Below are positions 31,482 to 41,718 of a stretch of 64,000 bases of DNA, piece after piece. The DNA is from Phialocephala subalpina. Taxonomy: Eukaryota; Ascomycota; Leotiomycetes; Helotiales; Mollisiaceae. The notes beneath the pieces were generated by a model. It worked only from the letters and a program-made list of their open reading frames with translations, was not told the origin of the DNA and did not search any database. The stretch spans positions 172,630-236,629 of the forward strand of contig FJOG01000024.1 of the NCBI GenBank assembly GCA_900073065.1. The letters run 5' to 3'. The first letter of the stretch is position 1; each line of letters starts with the position of its first letter. The position numbers were made by a program, and so were the translations under genes.

Positions 31482-34070
31482 TCACGTGGCTATTATTTTC
31501 TTGCTCCTAACTCTCTTGAAGATGCTTCTGATCCCACGAAAGCGGATTTTGAGGTCCTTGCTACTGGGATTCTTGCAATTGACATTCAACTCTCTTAGAA
31601 TGTGCTGCCATGCTGTAGGGTTTACGCTTTGCCCAATATTCGGGTCCGCTCCATGATCGAGAAGTATCCCCACCATCCGTACATCCGCTGATGTGGCGGC
31701 GATATAGAGTAGCGAGTTCACATCAATTTGTGAGTTCGCCGAGTAGCCGGCGCTCAGTTTGTGCTCTACATAGGTGTGCAGCGGATAATTGAACGCATAA
31801 TCAAAGAAGAAGTTCATGGATGATCCTCCCTTGGCTAGAAGTATAGCACCATCGCCACTCTGGAAAATGGCCACAGCCCGGTCTAACTCATTGAGGCCTG
31901 AAAGATGGATGTCCCTCGATTTGTTATCGATTCTTAAGGAATAGTGGCTGAACTCGTCCAAGAGCCACTTGAAAATATAAAATGTTTCTCGCTGTATTCT
32001 CATCGATTTAATTTGCCGAAGAAATGCGCCGCACAGCATTAGATCAGGATCGAAGGAATTCGGCGCCTCGGATGTTATGTATTGCCAGATCTTTGGACTA
32101 TGAAGGAAATCCTTAACAGTTCTGTGAAAATATTGGACCTTTGCAGAGGCACCGTCACGCTTGTAAGTCGAGGCTTCAAGGAGACCTTTGCAGCGACTTA
32201 TTAAACGACGCCTCGTATTCTCGCCCCTGAACTTGAGCTGCTCCGGCGGTAGGGCTTGGACGTTTGCGGACATAGCCATCTTAAAGCCATCTTCGGCGAA
32301 AGATAAAGATAGCAGCGACAGTGGCTTCTGAGCTGCTCGAACATATTGGAAGAGCTTCGATGCTTGTTCGAAGTAGAATGGCTTCAGGCCTTTCAAGATA
32401 TTTAAGAAAAGCTGTTCGAGGTCTGACGGTAGAAGTAGAAGTCTTTCGTATAAGTCTGTAATAGTATCACCATCTTGAAGTCCTTCGAGCAGAGATAAGA
32501 CGACCAGGCGAACCCAGAGGAACACCCCAGACGCTTTGCCCGTCACCTCTACGATAAGCCATTCCGCTTCTTGGGGTTGCAGATGCTCGAGATGGATGAA
32601 CATATTGTTCCCACGGAGAGTCTCAGAGGTGAAAAGTCGGATGTCTCTTGCTGTCAGGTCCTCTAGCCGAAGAGATGGTTTGCATTGGAACGCATCTTCA
32701 AAGACAAGCCATGGTCTACTAGCGACACACATCTTCACATTTGACCTTGCCGATTTCTCGAGCACAAATTTTGCAAGTTCAGCGCAATCGCCATCGAATT
32801 CGTCCAACCCATCGATGAAGAAGCAAAATCTTTTGGAGGTATCGTCTAACAACATGTCGAACGCACAGCTGAGCTCTGACCAGGACCAGGGGCGAACATC
32901 ACCGCCAAACAGCTCGTAAGATCTCCATCTGTCAGGAAACAGAGACGGTACAAGATCCACATGCCCCTGGATTAACTCATAGAGAAGAGCTTGCAGGAGG
33001 CCCATCTTTGACATTTGCATTACGGCTCCCGAATTCCAGAAGAAAAATCCAGCAGTGACCAGCGGGTAGTCTCCACTCCATTGATGAAGGTATGTCAGTG
33101 TTCGGTGTTCGTTATAGAGATACTTCATCAATGTGCTTTTTCCGGAGCCTGGTTTCCCAGTAATCCAGTATATGCCTTCGTTGCTAAGTAGCCATAGGGG
33201 AAAGCTGCTCCAACGTGGGTGGTTTTCTTCCTCGTCTAATTCCACCGCAGATCCGTATCCTACTTCCATAGGTCTGAGCGGTTCCGTGAGCGATTCCGAG
33301 TCCGCAGTGCGCAACGTTGTTGACGAAGTGGCTTGGTCTTCGCCATTAACAAAAATCCACTCAAACGTCTTCCTGTGGGCTTCCTCGATTCGTTCATACC
33401 GGTCCCCCATAGAAGTGAAGCGTAGCTTGTCCAAGATCCCCCCCTTGCGCTGCTCTTTTCGTTGCGTTTCAGTCGTAGCTGATACCTGAGACGAGAACTT
33501 GGCCACGTCTTTTTGACTCTGTAATTCCCACTGATGCTGCCGGATAGCTTCAATGAGTTCCTCCGCCCATCGCACCTTTGAATCCACTTCTTGATTAAAA
33601 GGTGCTTGAATTGGAATGTGCTCTCTTAGGATAGCCGTCAGGGACACAAGAAGTGCAGTGTCTATCTGGGCTCTGTAGCGATCCAACCGCCTGGACAATG
33701 CCTCAATCTCATCCTCTTTCCAAACAGTCTTCAATGCCTGACGGAAACTATTCCATTTCTTGTTTCTTCCTTGCGTCTGCAATGATTCAATGGCGACTAT
33801 AAGTTGTCGTGAAATGTCGTTGCACTCTCCCCAAAGCTTTTGTAGATCTTCCTCGGCCTTGGACAGGAGGATCCCTTTTTGAAATGGGGAGACAATCTCG
33901 CGGCTGAGATCGTGCAGGCTGGTGGTGATGGCCTCAAGCTCCATATGTTCGATGAGCTTTCCATCTTGAGATTTGTAAATCTCACGACTTTTTGAGACAA
34001 TGTCGCTCGTGAAGCTGATCAACTGAACGATATTTGACGCGAGGCCCAAGGCCGTCATAGGATCCGCCAT
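31482..34070 (-). CDS. NOD-like receptor: fungal STAND N-domain, NACHT, one ankyrin
   Basis: Intronless 862-aa frame from ATG 34070 (the open frame extends to 34184). Such proteins sense non-self signals in fungi. The N-terminus MADPMTALGLASNIVQLISF is the fungal STAND N-terminal domain, followed by a coiled region. The NACHT core has P-loop GKPGSGKSTLMKYL, Walker B FCFFIDGLDEFDGD and the VASRPW sensor. A winged-helix-like region and HRTVKDFLHSP follow. Only one ankyrin-like repeat (LLYIAATSADVRMVGILLDH) is left before the stop at 31482-31484, which is one base from the inverted end of the AT block. Truncation of a longer sensor array is plausible. The frame is intact despite RIP-like DNA on both sides. 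Confidence 0.9.
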   Translation of the reverse strand: MADPMTALGLASNIVQLISFTSDIVSKSREIYKSQDGKLIEHMELEAITTSLHDLSREIVSPFQKGILLSKAEEDLQKLWGECNDISRQLIVAIESLQTQGRNKKWNSFRQALKTVWKEDEIEALSRRLDRYRAQIDTALLVSLTAILREHIPIQAPFNQEVDSKVRWAEELIEAIRQHQWELQSQKDVAKFSSQVSATTETQRKEQRKGGILDKLRFTSMGDRYERIEEAHRKTFEWIFVNGEDQATSSTTLRTADSESLTEPLRPMEVGYGSAVELDEEENHPRWSSFPLWLLSNEGIYWITGKPGSGKSTLMKYLYNEHRTLTYLHQWSGDYPLVTAGFFFWNSGAVMQMSKMGLLQALLYELIQGHVDLVPSLFPDRWRSYELFGGDVRPWSWSELSCAFDMLLDDTSKRFCFFIDGLDEFDGDCAELAKFVLEKSARSNVKMCVASRPWLVFEDAFQCKPSLRLEDLTARDIRLFTSETLRGNNMFIHLEHLQPQEAEWLIVEVTGKASGVFLWVRLVVLSLLEGLQDGDTITDLYERLLLLPSDLEQLFLNILKGLKPFYFEQASKLFQYVRAAQKPLSLLSLSFAEDGFKMAMSANVQALPPEQLKFRGENTRRRLISRCKGLLEASTYKRDGASAKVQYFHRTVKDFLHSPKIWQYITSEAPNSFDPDLMLCGAFLRQIKSMRIQRETFYIFKWLLDEFSHYSLRIDNKSRDIHLSGLNELDRAVAIFQSGDGAILLAKGGSSMNFFFDYAFNYPLHTYVEHKLSAGYSANSQIDVNSLLYIAATSADVRMVGILLDHGADPNIGQSVNPTAWQHILRELNVNCKNPSSKDLKIRFRGIRSIFKRVRSKKIIAT

Positions 34071-34184
34071 CTGGATGGATGTAATTAAAGGGTTAATAAA
34101 GACAGCCCTCGCAGCGGGTGAATGGAATCTTTCATATTGCGACAAATAAGGTTGAGTGTGGCGGAGCTCAGGTGGCTTGCACAA

Positions 34185-34544
34185 GTTTGAACGACCCGGG
34201 CCACCTCAAATGCCTCGCTGAAAGCCTGTTGAACAGGCGCAGCCAATGAGCGGGGGCCACGATGTCCTGTCTAGCTAGTCCGGAACCCGCGAAAAAGAAA
34301 TATGGATGCATAGTTTCAACGTCATCGAAAGTTGCGATAAATAGACTTGGAGAGAATCGTTCTTTTTAATTACAGTTGCTTGCCACTAAGGTTAATCGAG
34401 TGCGAAGATCTAGGGCCTGGCTACCTTAGCGTCGCGCGGGAGCCGAGCGCTGCCGAATATTAGCGCGAAGTACTTCGTAGTAGCCTAATCAATGAGGTTT
34501 GGTAAGCATCGTGGTAATACGAGACCCGGGGTTATGGCATGATT
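34185..34544. promoter_or_regulatory. NLR upstream region
   Basis: Moderate-GC stretch between the NLR and the second AT block; presumed promoter. No discrete element identified. Confidence 0.35.
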
Positions 34545-34945
34545 TTTTCTCGTTCGAATAAGAGAATGAAACTATTTAAGGAGTTAGAATAGTAAACTAA
34601 TATTTAAATATTTGGAGAAAATATAAATAAAATAAAAAAAATTTAAAAAAAATTATTATTATTTATTATTAATTAATTTATTAATATTTAAAATTAAAAA
34701 AATTATATAATTATAATAATAAAAAGAAAATAATACGATTATTATATAATGAAAATAATTAATATTAAGAATATTTCTAATATTCATTAATTATAAAATT
34801 ATATTATTTAAAAATAAATATATAATATATTAATTAATTATTTTTATTAATTAAATTTCAAATTATAAAAATATTAAAGAAATATAAAATATAAATAAAA
34901 TTAATTTGAAATAATAATATTTCGATATCGCCAACTTATTTGTTA
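34545..34945. repeat. Second AT-rich (RIP-like) block
   Basis: Nearly pure A+T with no open frame. It ends just where recognisable O-methyltransferase coding sequence starts, so it replaces that gene's 5' part. Confidence 0.6.
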
Positions 34946-34950
34946 TTTAC

Positions 34951-35726
34951 AAGCCGAGCTTTACGACCCACGAAAAACACCCTTCTCATACTCGCATAAT
35001 AGCGCAGGCAAAACTTTCTACCAAGCGCTAACCGATGACCCAGTCCAACACGAGATATTCAATCGCGGGATGAAGCAACAAGAACCTTTCCACCCGAATC
35101 TGGGAATGTTTCCATTCTGCTCCTTAAAAGAAGTGGAAGTTAGGAAAGATAGACCGTTCATTGTGGATGTAGGCGGCGGACGAGGCCACATGCTGAATAT
35201 GATATCCAGAGATACCAATAGTGGCTTTGGCGCACCTTTGATCTTGCAAGACAGACCAGAGGTACTGGAATCGGTTTCCCAAGAGGAGATCCCAGGTATC
35301 CAGAAGATGGCGCATGATTTTTATACCCTGCAACCAGTCAGAGTAAGCTTCTATCCCGCTGGTCCAACACTTGCTGCCCTATCCGAACGCTTATGATGAG
35401 GTAGACGCACACATCTATTATCTTCGCCGCATCCTGCACAACTACCAAGACGACACCTGAATCATGATCCTGAGGAACATTGCCTCAGCGATGGGGCCCA
35501 CGTCTCGAATCCTTATCGGAGAAGTACTTCTTCCAACTCAGGTTCCAGTTGCAGGCGAGATGACAGGGTACTGGAAAGATATGGTCATGATCGTGATCAG
35601 TAGGAAGGAGGGTCTGCGAAAGGGTTCGCGACGATTCTGGACGCAGCGGGCTTAGAGCTGGGGAAGGTATGGCCGTTTGAGGCGGGAGAGCAAGTTGTTG
35701 TTGAGGTGAGGTTAAAGCGAAACTGA
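34951..35726 (+). pseudogene. SAM-dependent O-methyltransferase relic
   Basis: The 5' third is missing; the homology starts at ELYDPRKTPFSYSH inside the edge of an AT-rich block. Surviving pieces are GKTFYQALTDDPVQ, VDVGGGRGHML (SAM motif I), LQDRPEVLESV, IYYLRRILHNYQDD and SRILIGEVLLPTQ. A GTAAGC intron (about 35343-35400) may be genuine. TGA interrupts the frame at 35458-35460, and a frameshift near 35600-35625 moves the C-terminal FATILDAAGLELGKVWPFE into another frame. Plant- and fungus-type O-methyltransferases of this class usually serve secondary metabolism. This copy cannot be functional. Confidence 0.8.
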
Positions 35727-35911
35727 TAAAGCACGAGGGGAAGGATGATTTGACGGACCTTGTGAGGCCAAGACTCGATGTACACTCCACTGATACCTAA
35801 TGACCTCCCAGCTTTCCCGCGATAGGCCACCAGAAGGTAGAGCGGGCCGTGACTAAGTTAAACCTCAACTCCTTCGCAGATTGATGCATGGTGTTCCGCC
35901 GTTCAGACCCA

Positions 35912-36047
35912 GGGCGTTCAATCTCCCAACCTTGCCTGCAATTCCTGTGCCACCCTCTTATGCTAAGACTTCTAGTGGTCGAGATATTCATCCCAGTCCA
36001 GTTAAAGCCCAGAAAGTCCAGGCGGAGCTGGGAGATTGAAAACGCTG
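35912..36047. repeat. Inverted-repeat element behind MYND gene (copy D)
   Basis: The left arm GCGTTCAATCTCCCAACC at 35914-35931 pairs with the right arm GGAGCTGGGAGATTGAAAAC at 36023-36042. Size is about 136 bp. It ends 17 nt from the stop codon of the minus-strand MYND gene, so it lies in that gene's 3' untranslated region. Confidence 0.8.
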
Positions 36048-36063
36048 TTCCGATTGTGTAAGG

Positions 36064-36683
36064 CTAGCAGCGCCCACACTCGAGTCCATTGGGCCCATAC
36101 ATATGTGGTTCGGTCGACATCTTGATTGCCCTGTTGCATTTCTTGCACCGAGTGGGCTCGAAGGGTGGCGGATTCTCCCAAACATCGTCCTTGAAGTTGA
36201 AGGAACTCGTGCCTTGACCAATGTAGCTCTCCACTTCCATAAAATTATTCTTACATTTCTCGCAGTCCTGCCATTTGCCATCCCCGTGATCCTCATTATG
36301 ATGGAATGAGCAGAGCGTGTAGCGGCAGTGGTTTCGATTACAGCTCACATTTGAGTAGGTGAACATCTGGTAATCTTGTTCGTCATCGCAGATCGTTCTT
36401 CTACAGCATTCGGTGGTTGTGAGTGGGCCGATATTCCCGCAGAGGCCGCAGTATGTGTCCGCAGGAGGAGGATTGGAGCTTTGGTAGATCTTGCAGAGTT
36501 TCTTGTGCTTCGGCCAAGCCTGGAGAGACAGTGTCAGAGCAGTTTCCGGATGTTGGCGGTGAGACTTACCTGTTTCTGGTGCTCTGTGGAGCAGTACGAG
36601 ACCTGCTTGCACCCGCCGCAGCATTTACTTGCGGGATATGCACATATAACACAAGGGGGATTTGGTGCCGCGTTTGAAGCCAT
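36064..36683 (-). CDS. MYND-type zinc-finger protein (189 aa)
   Basis: Exons 36683-36570 and 36519-36064; the 50-nt intron has GTAAGT and CCAG and splits the finger. The N-terminal MYND finger reads CVICAYPASKCCGGCKQVSY, then CSTEHQKQ and WPKHKKLC, giving the expected Cys/His ligands. A second Cys-rich region follows (CGLCGNIGPLTTTECC, then CRYTLCSFHHNEDHGDGKW and CEKCKNNF, then RCKKCNRAIK), probably binding further zinc. MYND domains mediate protein contacts; fungal copies of this layout are common and uncharacterised. Confidence 0.87.
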
Positions 36684-37817
36684 GGTGCTTTCGGTGGTAG
36701 TACGAGAATGGAGCAAAGGGGGGAGAACGCGACTGGAAATTGAGGCGCGTCGCTTAAATCCAGGTCCGCGTGATGGCGCTAGTGCGGTATCTGCAAGTTC
36801 ATTTCTTTTCTCTCTTCCTTCTGTCTTCGCAATTTCACAACTTCACCATCATTATTCTATCGTTTCCGAGAAGTACCCTTACCACGACCAACCGAGGGAT
36901 CCTAAGTCCTTGATGCTTTTGGAGCCCTGTCCGGTGCTCGATCCGATTTCGCGGTGAGCAAACATGCAATTCAAAGTGCAGCTCAGCTATGCCCGACGAG
37001 CGTTTTCCCTAGTAACAAACCCCGGGTCCCTCATGCTCGGTTTTAGACTTTTTATCCTAGCTAGTACGCACATAAGAAATTTCTAAAAATTTGCATCGTT
37101 TCTCACGGTCCCGGAGCCACGGATGACTTCAACCTTCCCATCCGAACATCCTACTTCTCCGTTTCCATCTGAAGTAAAATCCTGCTCGGCCGGCCCCAAT
37201 AAGCGCCCCACGCATTGACGCACCGAGCCCACCAGTAGGCGCGCTCAGAGGTATGCAGGACCGAAGGGTTAGTACAAGGGACTGTCTCTGTCTTCAAGAG
37301 ACGACTGCCCCAAGACCAGGCCTGGGGGCTCTACCCGGGCACCAGCTGGCAATGCAACGTTCGCTGTGGAGATATGCATCGGTGTGAGTCAGCATCGAAG
37401 ACCTTCCGATATGTCTTTCTTGAGTTGAGAGGCAAGCTGAAATTCCAGAGGGTCTCAAAACTTCGCCATGCAGTCTTCAATTTCATCGAATGCCTGCTGC
37501 ATGCATGTCTGGCCGGGTTAAGTTGCCCGATCTTGGTCAATCGTCGACTGTGGGGTCATACCATAATACCTCATTCGTTTGCTCTATCTATGCTCTGTTC
37601 AGCTACTTTTTATTGGAAGGCAGACCACAGCACGCAATCATTTCTGACGTCGCAAGGAGATGGGTGATGAGTGCAAGAGTTCAGCTGTGCCACAAAGAGG
37701 CATCATGGGATTTGCTACATCCTATGAAAGTTCCCTTCGTTGAAACGCCCGTACCAAGTACTTTTGCTTCCCTTCGAATGTCGTTTCTAGTATTGCTTTA
37801 AAGTTAGAATTATAACC
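36684..37817. other. 1.1-kb intergenic region, no gene seen
   Basis: Between the divergent MYND gene and the Zn2Cys6 gene. No tRNA or rRNA signature was noticed; short frames lack domains. Confidence 0.5.
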
Positions 37818-39743
37818 ATGGTCTATCGCGGCAAACCATCGCCTGGCTGTGCTAATTGCAGAAAGAAAAGGATCAAGGTGAGTGACCAATCTGATTCAGT
37901 GGCATTACTGACGGCGTCTATCTAGTGCAATGGAGAACGCCCTGCTTGCCTCCAATGTACGCGGGTCGGCAAAGACTGTCCTGGCTACAGGAATCCATTA
38001 GATCTGATGTTCTGTGACCAGAGCAACGATGTCAGATCCAAGTTTGGCGGAGAGCAGAAGCCATCACCACCTTCTGGAATTGTTCAGCCAGAAACCACTT
38101 CGACATGTCCATCTGCAATGGGGACATTGGAGGTGGGCTTGGAAGACCACGCACGTGGATTCTTCTTCCACAATTATGTCCTCGAAGATGGCTACGCCCT
38201 CTCGTCTTACGATTACCTCCCGGAACTTTACTCTCAAGATTTCGGGCCCCTGCATCCCGCTATTTTAGCCGTGGGAACGGCTGGACTAGCGGTTGCTATC
38301 TCATCGCCATGCATTTTGATGGCTGCTAGAAGGCAGTACACTCTGGCACTCTCTTTAACAAATGGCGCGCTCCGCGATCCCTACAAGGCTTGCGAGGACG
38401 CTACTCTAGTATCAATACTCTTACTTGGACTTTTCGAGGTGGGTCCCTCGGTGGTTTTAGGCTTGACAGGATAATCGAGATGGCCGGGCTGGGATGAGAT
38501 ACCATCGAGCATGAACAGTATAATGCCATGGTCCTAGCCAATTGCTATTCGACTCCCTGCCCCCCCTCACCCCAGAAAGGTGAGCTTGGAAAGTCCCGGC
38601 GAGCTGGGAGATTGAGAACTCTGGGTATACAATTGAAAAACTTGGAGCAAAGTTCCACTGACACAACTCTCAGGACCTGACTTGCGATAATCAACAGTCG
38701 ATGGAAACCTGGCAGCAGCATATTTCAGGTTGCGTGGCTCTCATTCCACTTCGTAGACCGGATCAAGTCCAGAGCAAGGCTGGATTCAAGATCTTCATGC
38801 AGTGGCGAACTCAAGTTGTAAGTCTCCGTAAATTCTTACAAGTTTCACCACTGATTGCAATTAGCTCATTGGTTGTTTACGTCGAAAACAGCAAGTCCCA
38901 GAAGTTGTCAGCCAGTGGTCTGCTGAATTGGCCAAATAAAAACACGTCAACCCGGGTCCCATGATCCTCGGAGACCTCATCTCTAGACTCTGTGTTGTCG
39001 ATGTCGCGCAAGAAGAGGAGAGTTTGATGGAGAGATGCAAACTCTTAGACGATGATTTCGTAACCTGGGCCACCAGATTTGGACCAAAGATGTCCTACAT
39101 CACGACCGAAGCCACCTCGCCACGTCTTGAAGCCTTTGGCACCGAGTATCACCTATATCGAAACATCGCTAGCGCGCATTCTTGGAATATCTATCGCGGA
39201 GCTAGGATTATGTTGAATGACCGCCTTGTCGAGCATTCTTGGCCCCTAATAGGGGATCTGTCACCAAATCAATTTGGCAGCGAATACTATGAATCGCTGT
39301 CAACACTCAAGCAGATGAGCATAGATATTATCGCTTCGGTCCCATTCTTCCTCGGCCTTCGTCAAGAAAGCTGTATCATACCTCCGTCGGCAGGATTCTC
39401 GGGCATAATTTGGCACTTATTTATTGTTGCTAGCATGCCGCTCACTCCTGATGTTCTGTGTGCCTGGATTGCAGAGCGGCTTGAGACAATTGGACGGACG
39501 CTCGGTGTTCATAAAGCTATCACCCTCTCCAGAGTCTTGAGAAAACGCGAAGAAACGCGATCAAAGGAGACTGTACGAGCAGCTGAACTGGAATCGACAA
39601 TCGACCAAGTTGTTTTCGAAGAAGCGCAGATGGTTAATGGTCTCCCTGACGCAAAGTCTAACGGCGAGGCCTCGAATCGCTTGCATCAAAGGGCTTTGGA
39701 GTACCTCAACGAGATGCCAGTTCATTCAGGAGGCTGTGCTTGA
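37818..39743 (+). pseudogene. Zn2Cys6 transcription factor with in-frame TAA
   Basis: Exons 37818-37877, 37926-38438, 38674-about 38819 and 38865-39743. The binuclear cluster CANCRKKRIKCNGERPACLQ followed by CTRVGKDC has the right CX2CX6C...CX2CX6C spacing, and intron 1 splits it. The regulatory domain includes LLLGLFE, WQQHISGCVALIP, then after the last intron LRRKQQVPEVVSQWSAELAK. TAA at 38937-38939 interrupts the frame, which reopens at once with MILGDLISRLCVVDV and continues for 260 codons. No splice site can skip the stop. Intron 2 (38439-38673, 235 nt) is enlarged by an inverted-repeat element. Either a young pseudogene or a base error. Confidence 0.75.
38592..38620. repeat. Inverted-repeat element end in Zn2Cys6 intron 2 (copy E)
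   Basis: AGTCCCGGCGAGCTGGGAGA at 38592-38611 followed by TTGAGAAC matches the right arm seen at 17376-17409 and 36021-36047. The left arm is diverged or lost. It explains why this intron is 235 nt long. Confidence 0.65.
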
Positions 39744-39753
39744 CTCTTCGAGA

Positions 39754-39891
39754 CTGCTCCTTCAACGTCCCAACCTTACCGGGACCTTCTGGCCACAATC
39801 TGGCTCTGCCAGGGTTTCGATTGGTTCAACTGCCCAACCGAGCCAGGCCGCCCGAGGAAGTGCAGCCAAGGCTGGGAGAGTGAAAACGCTG
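39754..39891. repeat. Inverted-repeat element behind Zn2Cys6 gene (copy F)
   Basis: Left arm TTCAACGTCCCAACCTTACC at 39761-39780; right arm CAAGGCTGGGAGAGTGAAAA at 39867-39886. Size is about 138 bp. It begins 11 nt after the stop codon at 39741-39743. Confidence 0.75.
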
Positions 39892-40684
39892 CTTCGAGAA
39901 GTCGAAGAAACCTCGCATAAAATACAATTGCAGAAAGTTCCCAGCAAAGTTCGATTTTTGATCTGCATTCATACGCGACCATGTAATTGGTCAGCCTGAA
40001 GAAGTAACTTGCGAATACTATCCCTGCCAACCTTACAACGCTCTTCTGAACGTGGAAGTTACGCTCAACAATCTTAGCTCGCACGCTGCCCCGATTTTCT
40101 CTTCTCGTCTCACGCCCTTTCTTCCTCAGAACATGTTCAAAAACTCAGACCTAGTGACTTGTAACGTGAATCAAGTGTGCCTCGGTCGTCTTTCTAACAG
40201 AAAGCGAATCATTCTATCCCGGTTGTAGCCTATGCATATCACAGCTACGTGTCTAAGAGGCCTGCGCGTGTTCTGGCCCATCTATTGGGCGCCTCAATTG
40301 TGGCCTCCAATCCTCTGAGAGTAGGGGACCATCCAATATCTCAATCAGAGAATACGGGTTCAAATGGAATTGGAGAAGAGGTGAGCCACAAAAACTAATT
40401 TCTTCATGAGGCTGTACTGACGAGCTTTTCAAGCAGGAAACTGGCTCCGTGCCATAGCGACAACGAACAAGCTCCGACTCAGCTTCTCCGAACCAACACC
40501 ATCAGAGCTCTGATACACCTCATGTTGCTCCGGGAAATGATTTTCGACCAGAAAACCCCCAGGGATCTTCGATCCCTCTTTCTCCATTCGACTTGAGGAC
40601 GAGACTAGCGAAGCAGTTCTCAACCACTCTCGTTCCGAGCTCAAAGATGAATCGACAGCCCAAAAGGAGCATATTGGAGGATCC
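39892..40684. other. Intergenic, no supported gene
   Basis: Open frames of 60-110 codons on both strands; some may be decayed exons of the ubiquitin-like relic that follows. Confidence 0.4.
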
Positions 40685-40960
40685 GTGGAGACTAGCCAAC
40701 ATGCCAATACTAGTGTGAAAATAGAATCTACAGAGAGTGGCGAAGAAACCATCGATCTTCCCAGAATTCACACTCCAGTTCAGGAGGTTCGAGAAGAGAG
40801 CATTAAATCAGAACGGGCCGTCTTGCATGTTGATGTCATCGGGCCTCATGTACAAGAAGGTCATTACGACATGATCGGGCCCAGTGGTGAAACCATTCTA
40901 CCTCAAGTCTGGGAGGCAATGGTAGAGCCGAGTTGGTCTATTCCCCCACCGGAATGTTTG
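40685..40960 (+). pseudogene. Fragment of a fungal ubiquitin-like-domain protein
   Basis: The frame contains LHVDVIGPHVQEGHYDMIGP followed by ETILPQVWEAMVEPSWSI. This is the C-terminal half of a ubiquitin-like domain common in fungal NLR-associated and hypothetical proteins, where it normally ends GWxIxMxMWP. The N-terminal half of the domain is absent upstream and the expected end is lost. Beyond about 40960 the frame runs into unrelated A+T-biased sequence. It is treated as a relic. Confidence 0.55.
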
Positions 40961-41718
40961 CTCTTCCCAACCTTATTTCTCACGGGAGCAGCGTCGCCTT
41001 TGGTCAGGCCAGGCTCAGGTCTGCTCAGGTCGGCTTACCCTTATACGCGACTTAGCGTAGCCAAGACTAACTTTATTAGAAATTATCAACTTTTAACGAG
41101 GGGCCCGAAAGACCCTTCCCGTTACCAAAGGCCCTTGATATATTATTACCTATACTATACTAACAAATACAAAAGACTTTATGAAGATACTCTTATCCCC
41201 TTATTTTAAAAATAGCGTGCCCCCTACCTTTATAGCTTTTGCCTTTATTTTCTCTTTAATCCCTTTCTTATTACGAAGGTCGGTTTCAAAAGTCACGAGA
41301 ATATAGGGGCTGTGCGCTATGATCGCCCCTAAAGAGCGCTGTAGGGTCACATTCGGGGGGCTTTGGCCCTAATTTCCGATAGCTTCTAGGGCTCGCTCAC
41401 TAAAAATACAGCGCACGTGCGTTATAGGGGCCTATAGGGCATGATTGGTCGAAATGCCCTGTATTCTCGGCACTTATGAGCGCGACCTCCGTATAATAAT
41501 ACTTATATAACTATTAATTCTATATAATTGTTTAGATTGTTTACTAGTTAAGCGACCTCTTATAAGACTCTACTAAAGTATAAGACTATATGAGATCTAC
41601 TTAAGGGTTCTCTTATAATACTGCTATTGCTGAGCTCAAGGTCCCCTAGTCACGTGGCTATACCGTTTGTAATACTTTTCATACTATCTTCAATCCCTAA
41701 GGACCTTGGTCTTAATAA
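40961..41718. other. AT-biased decayed sequence
   Basis: Mixed GC and TA-rich stretches (TATACTATACTAAC-like). It looks like partially mutated repeat DNA; no gene recognised. Confidence 0.45.

Noticed and set aside
32536..33489. Plus-strand frames opposite the NLR
   Set aside because: Antisense shadows of a strongly conserved coding sequence.
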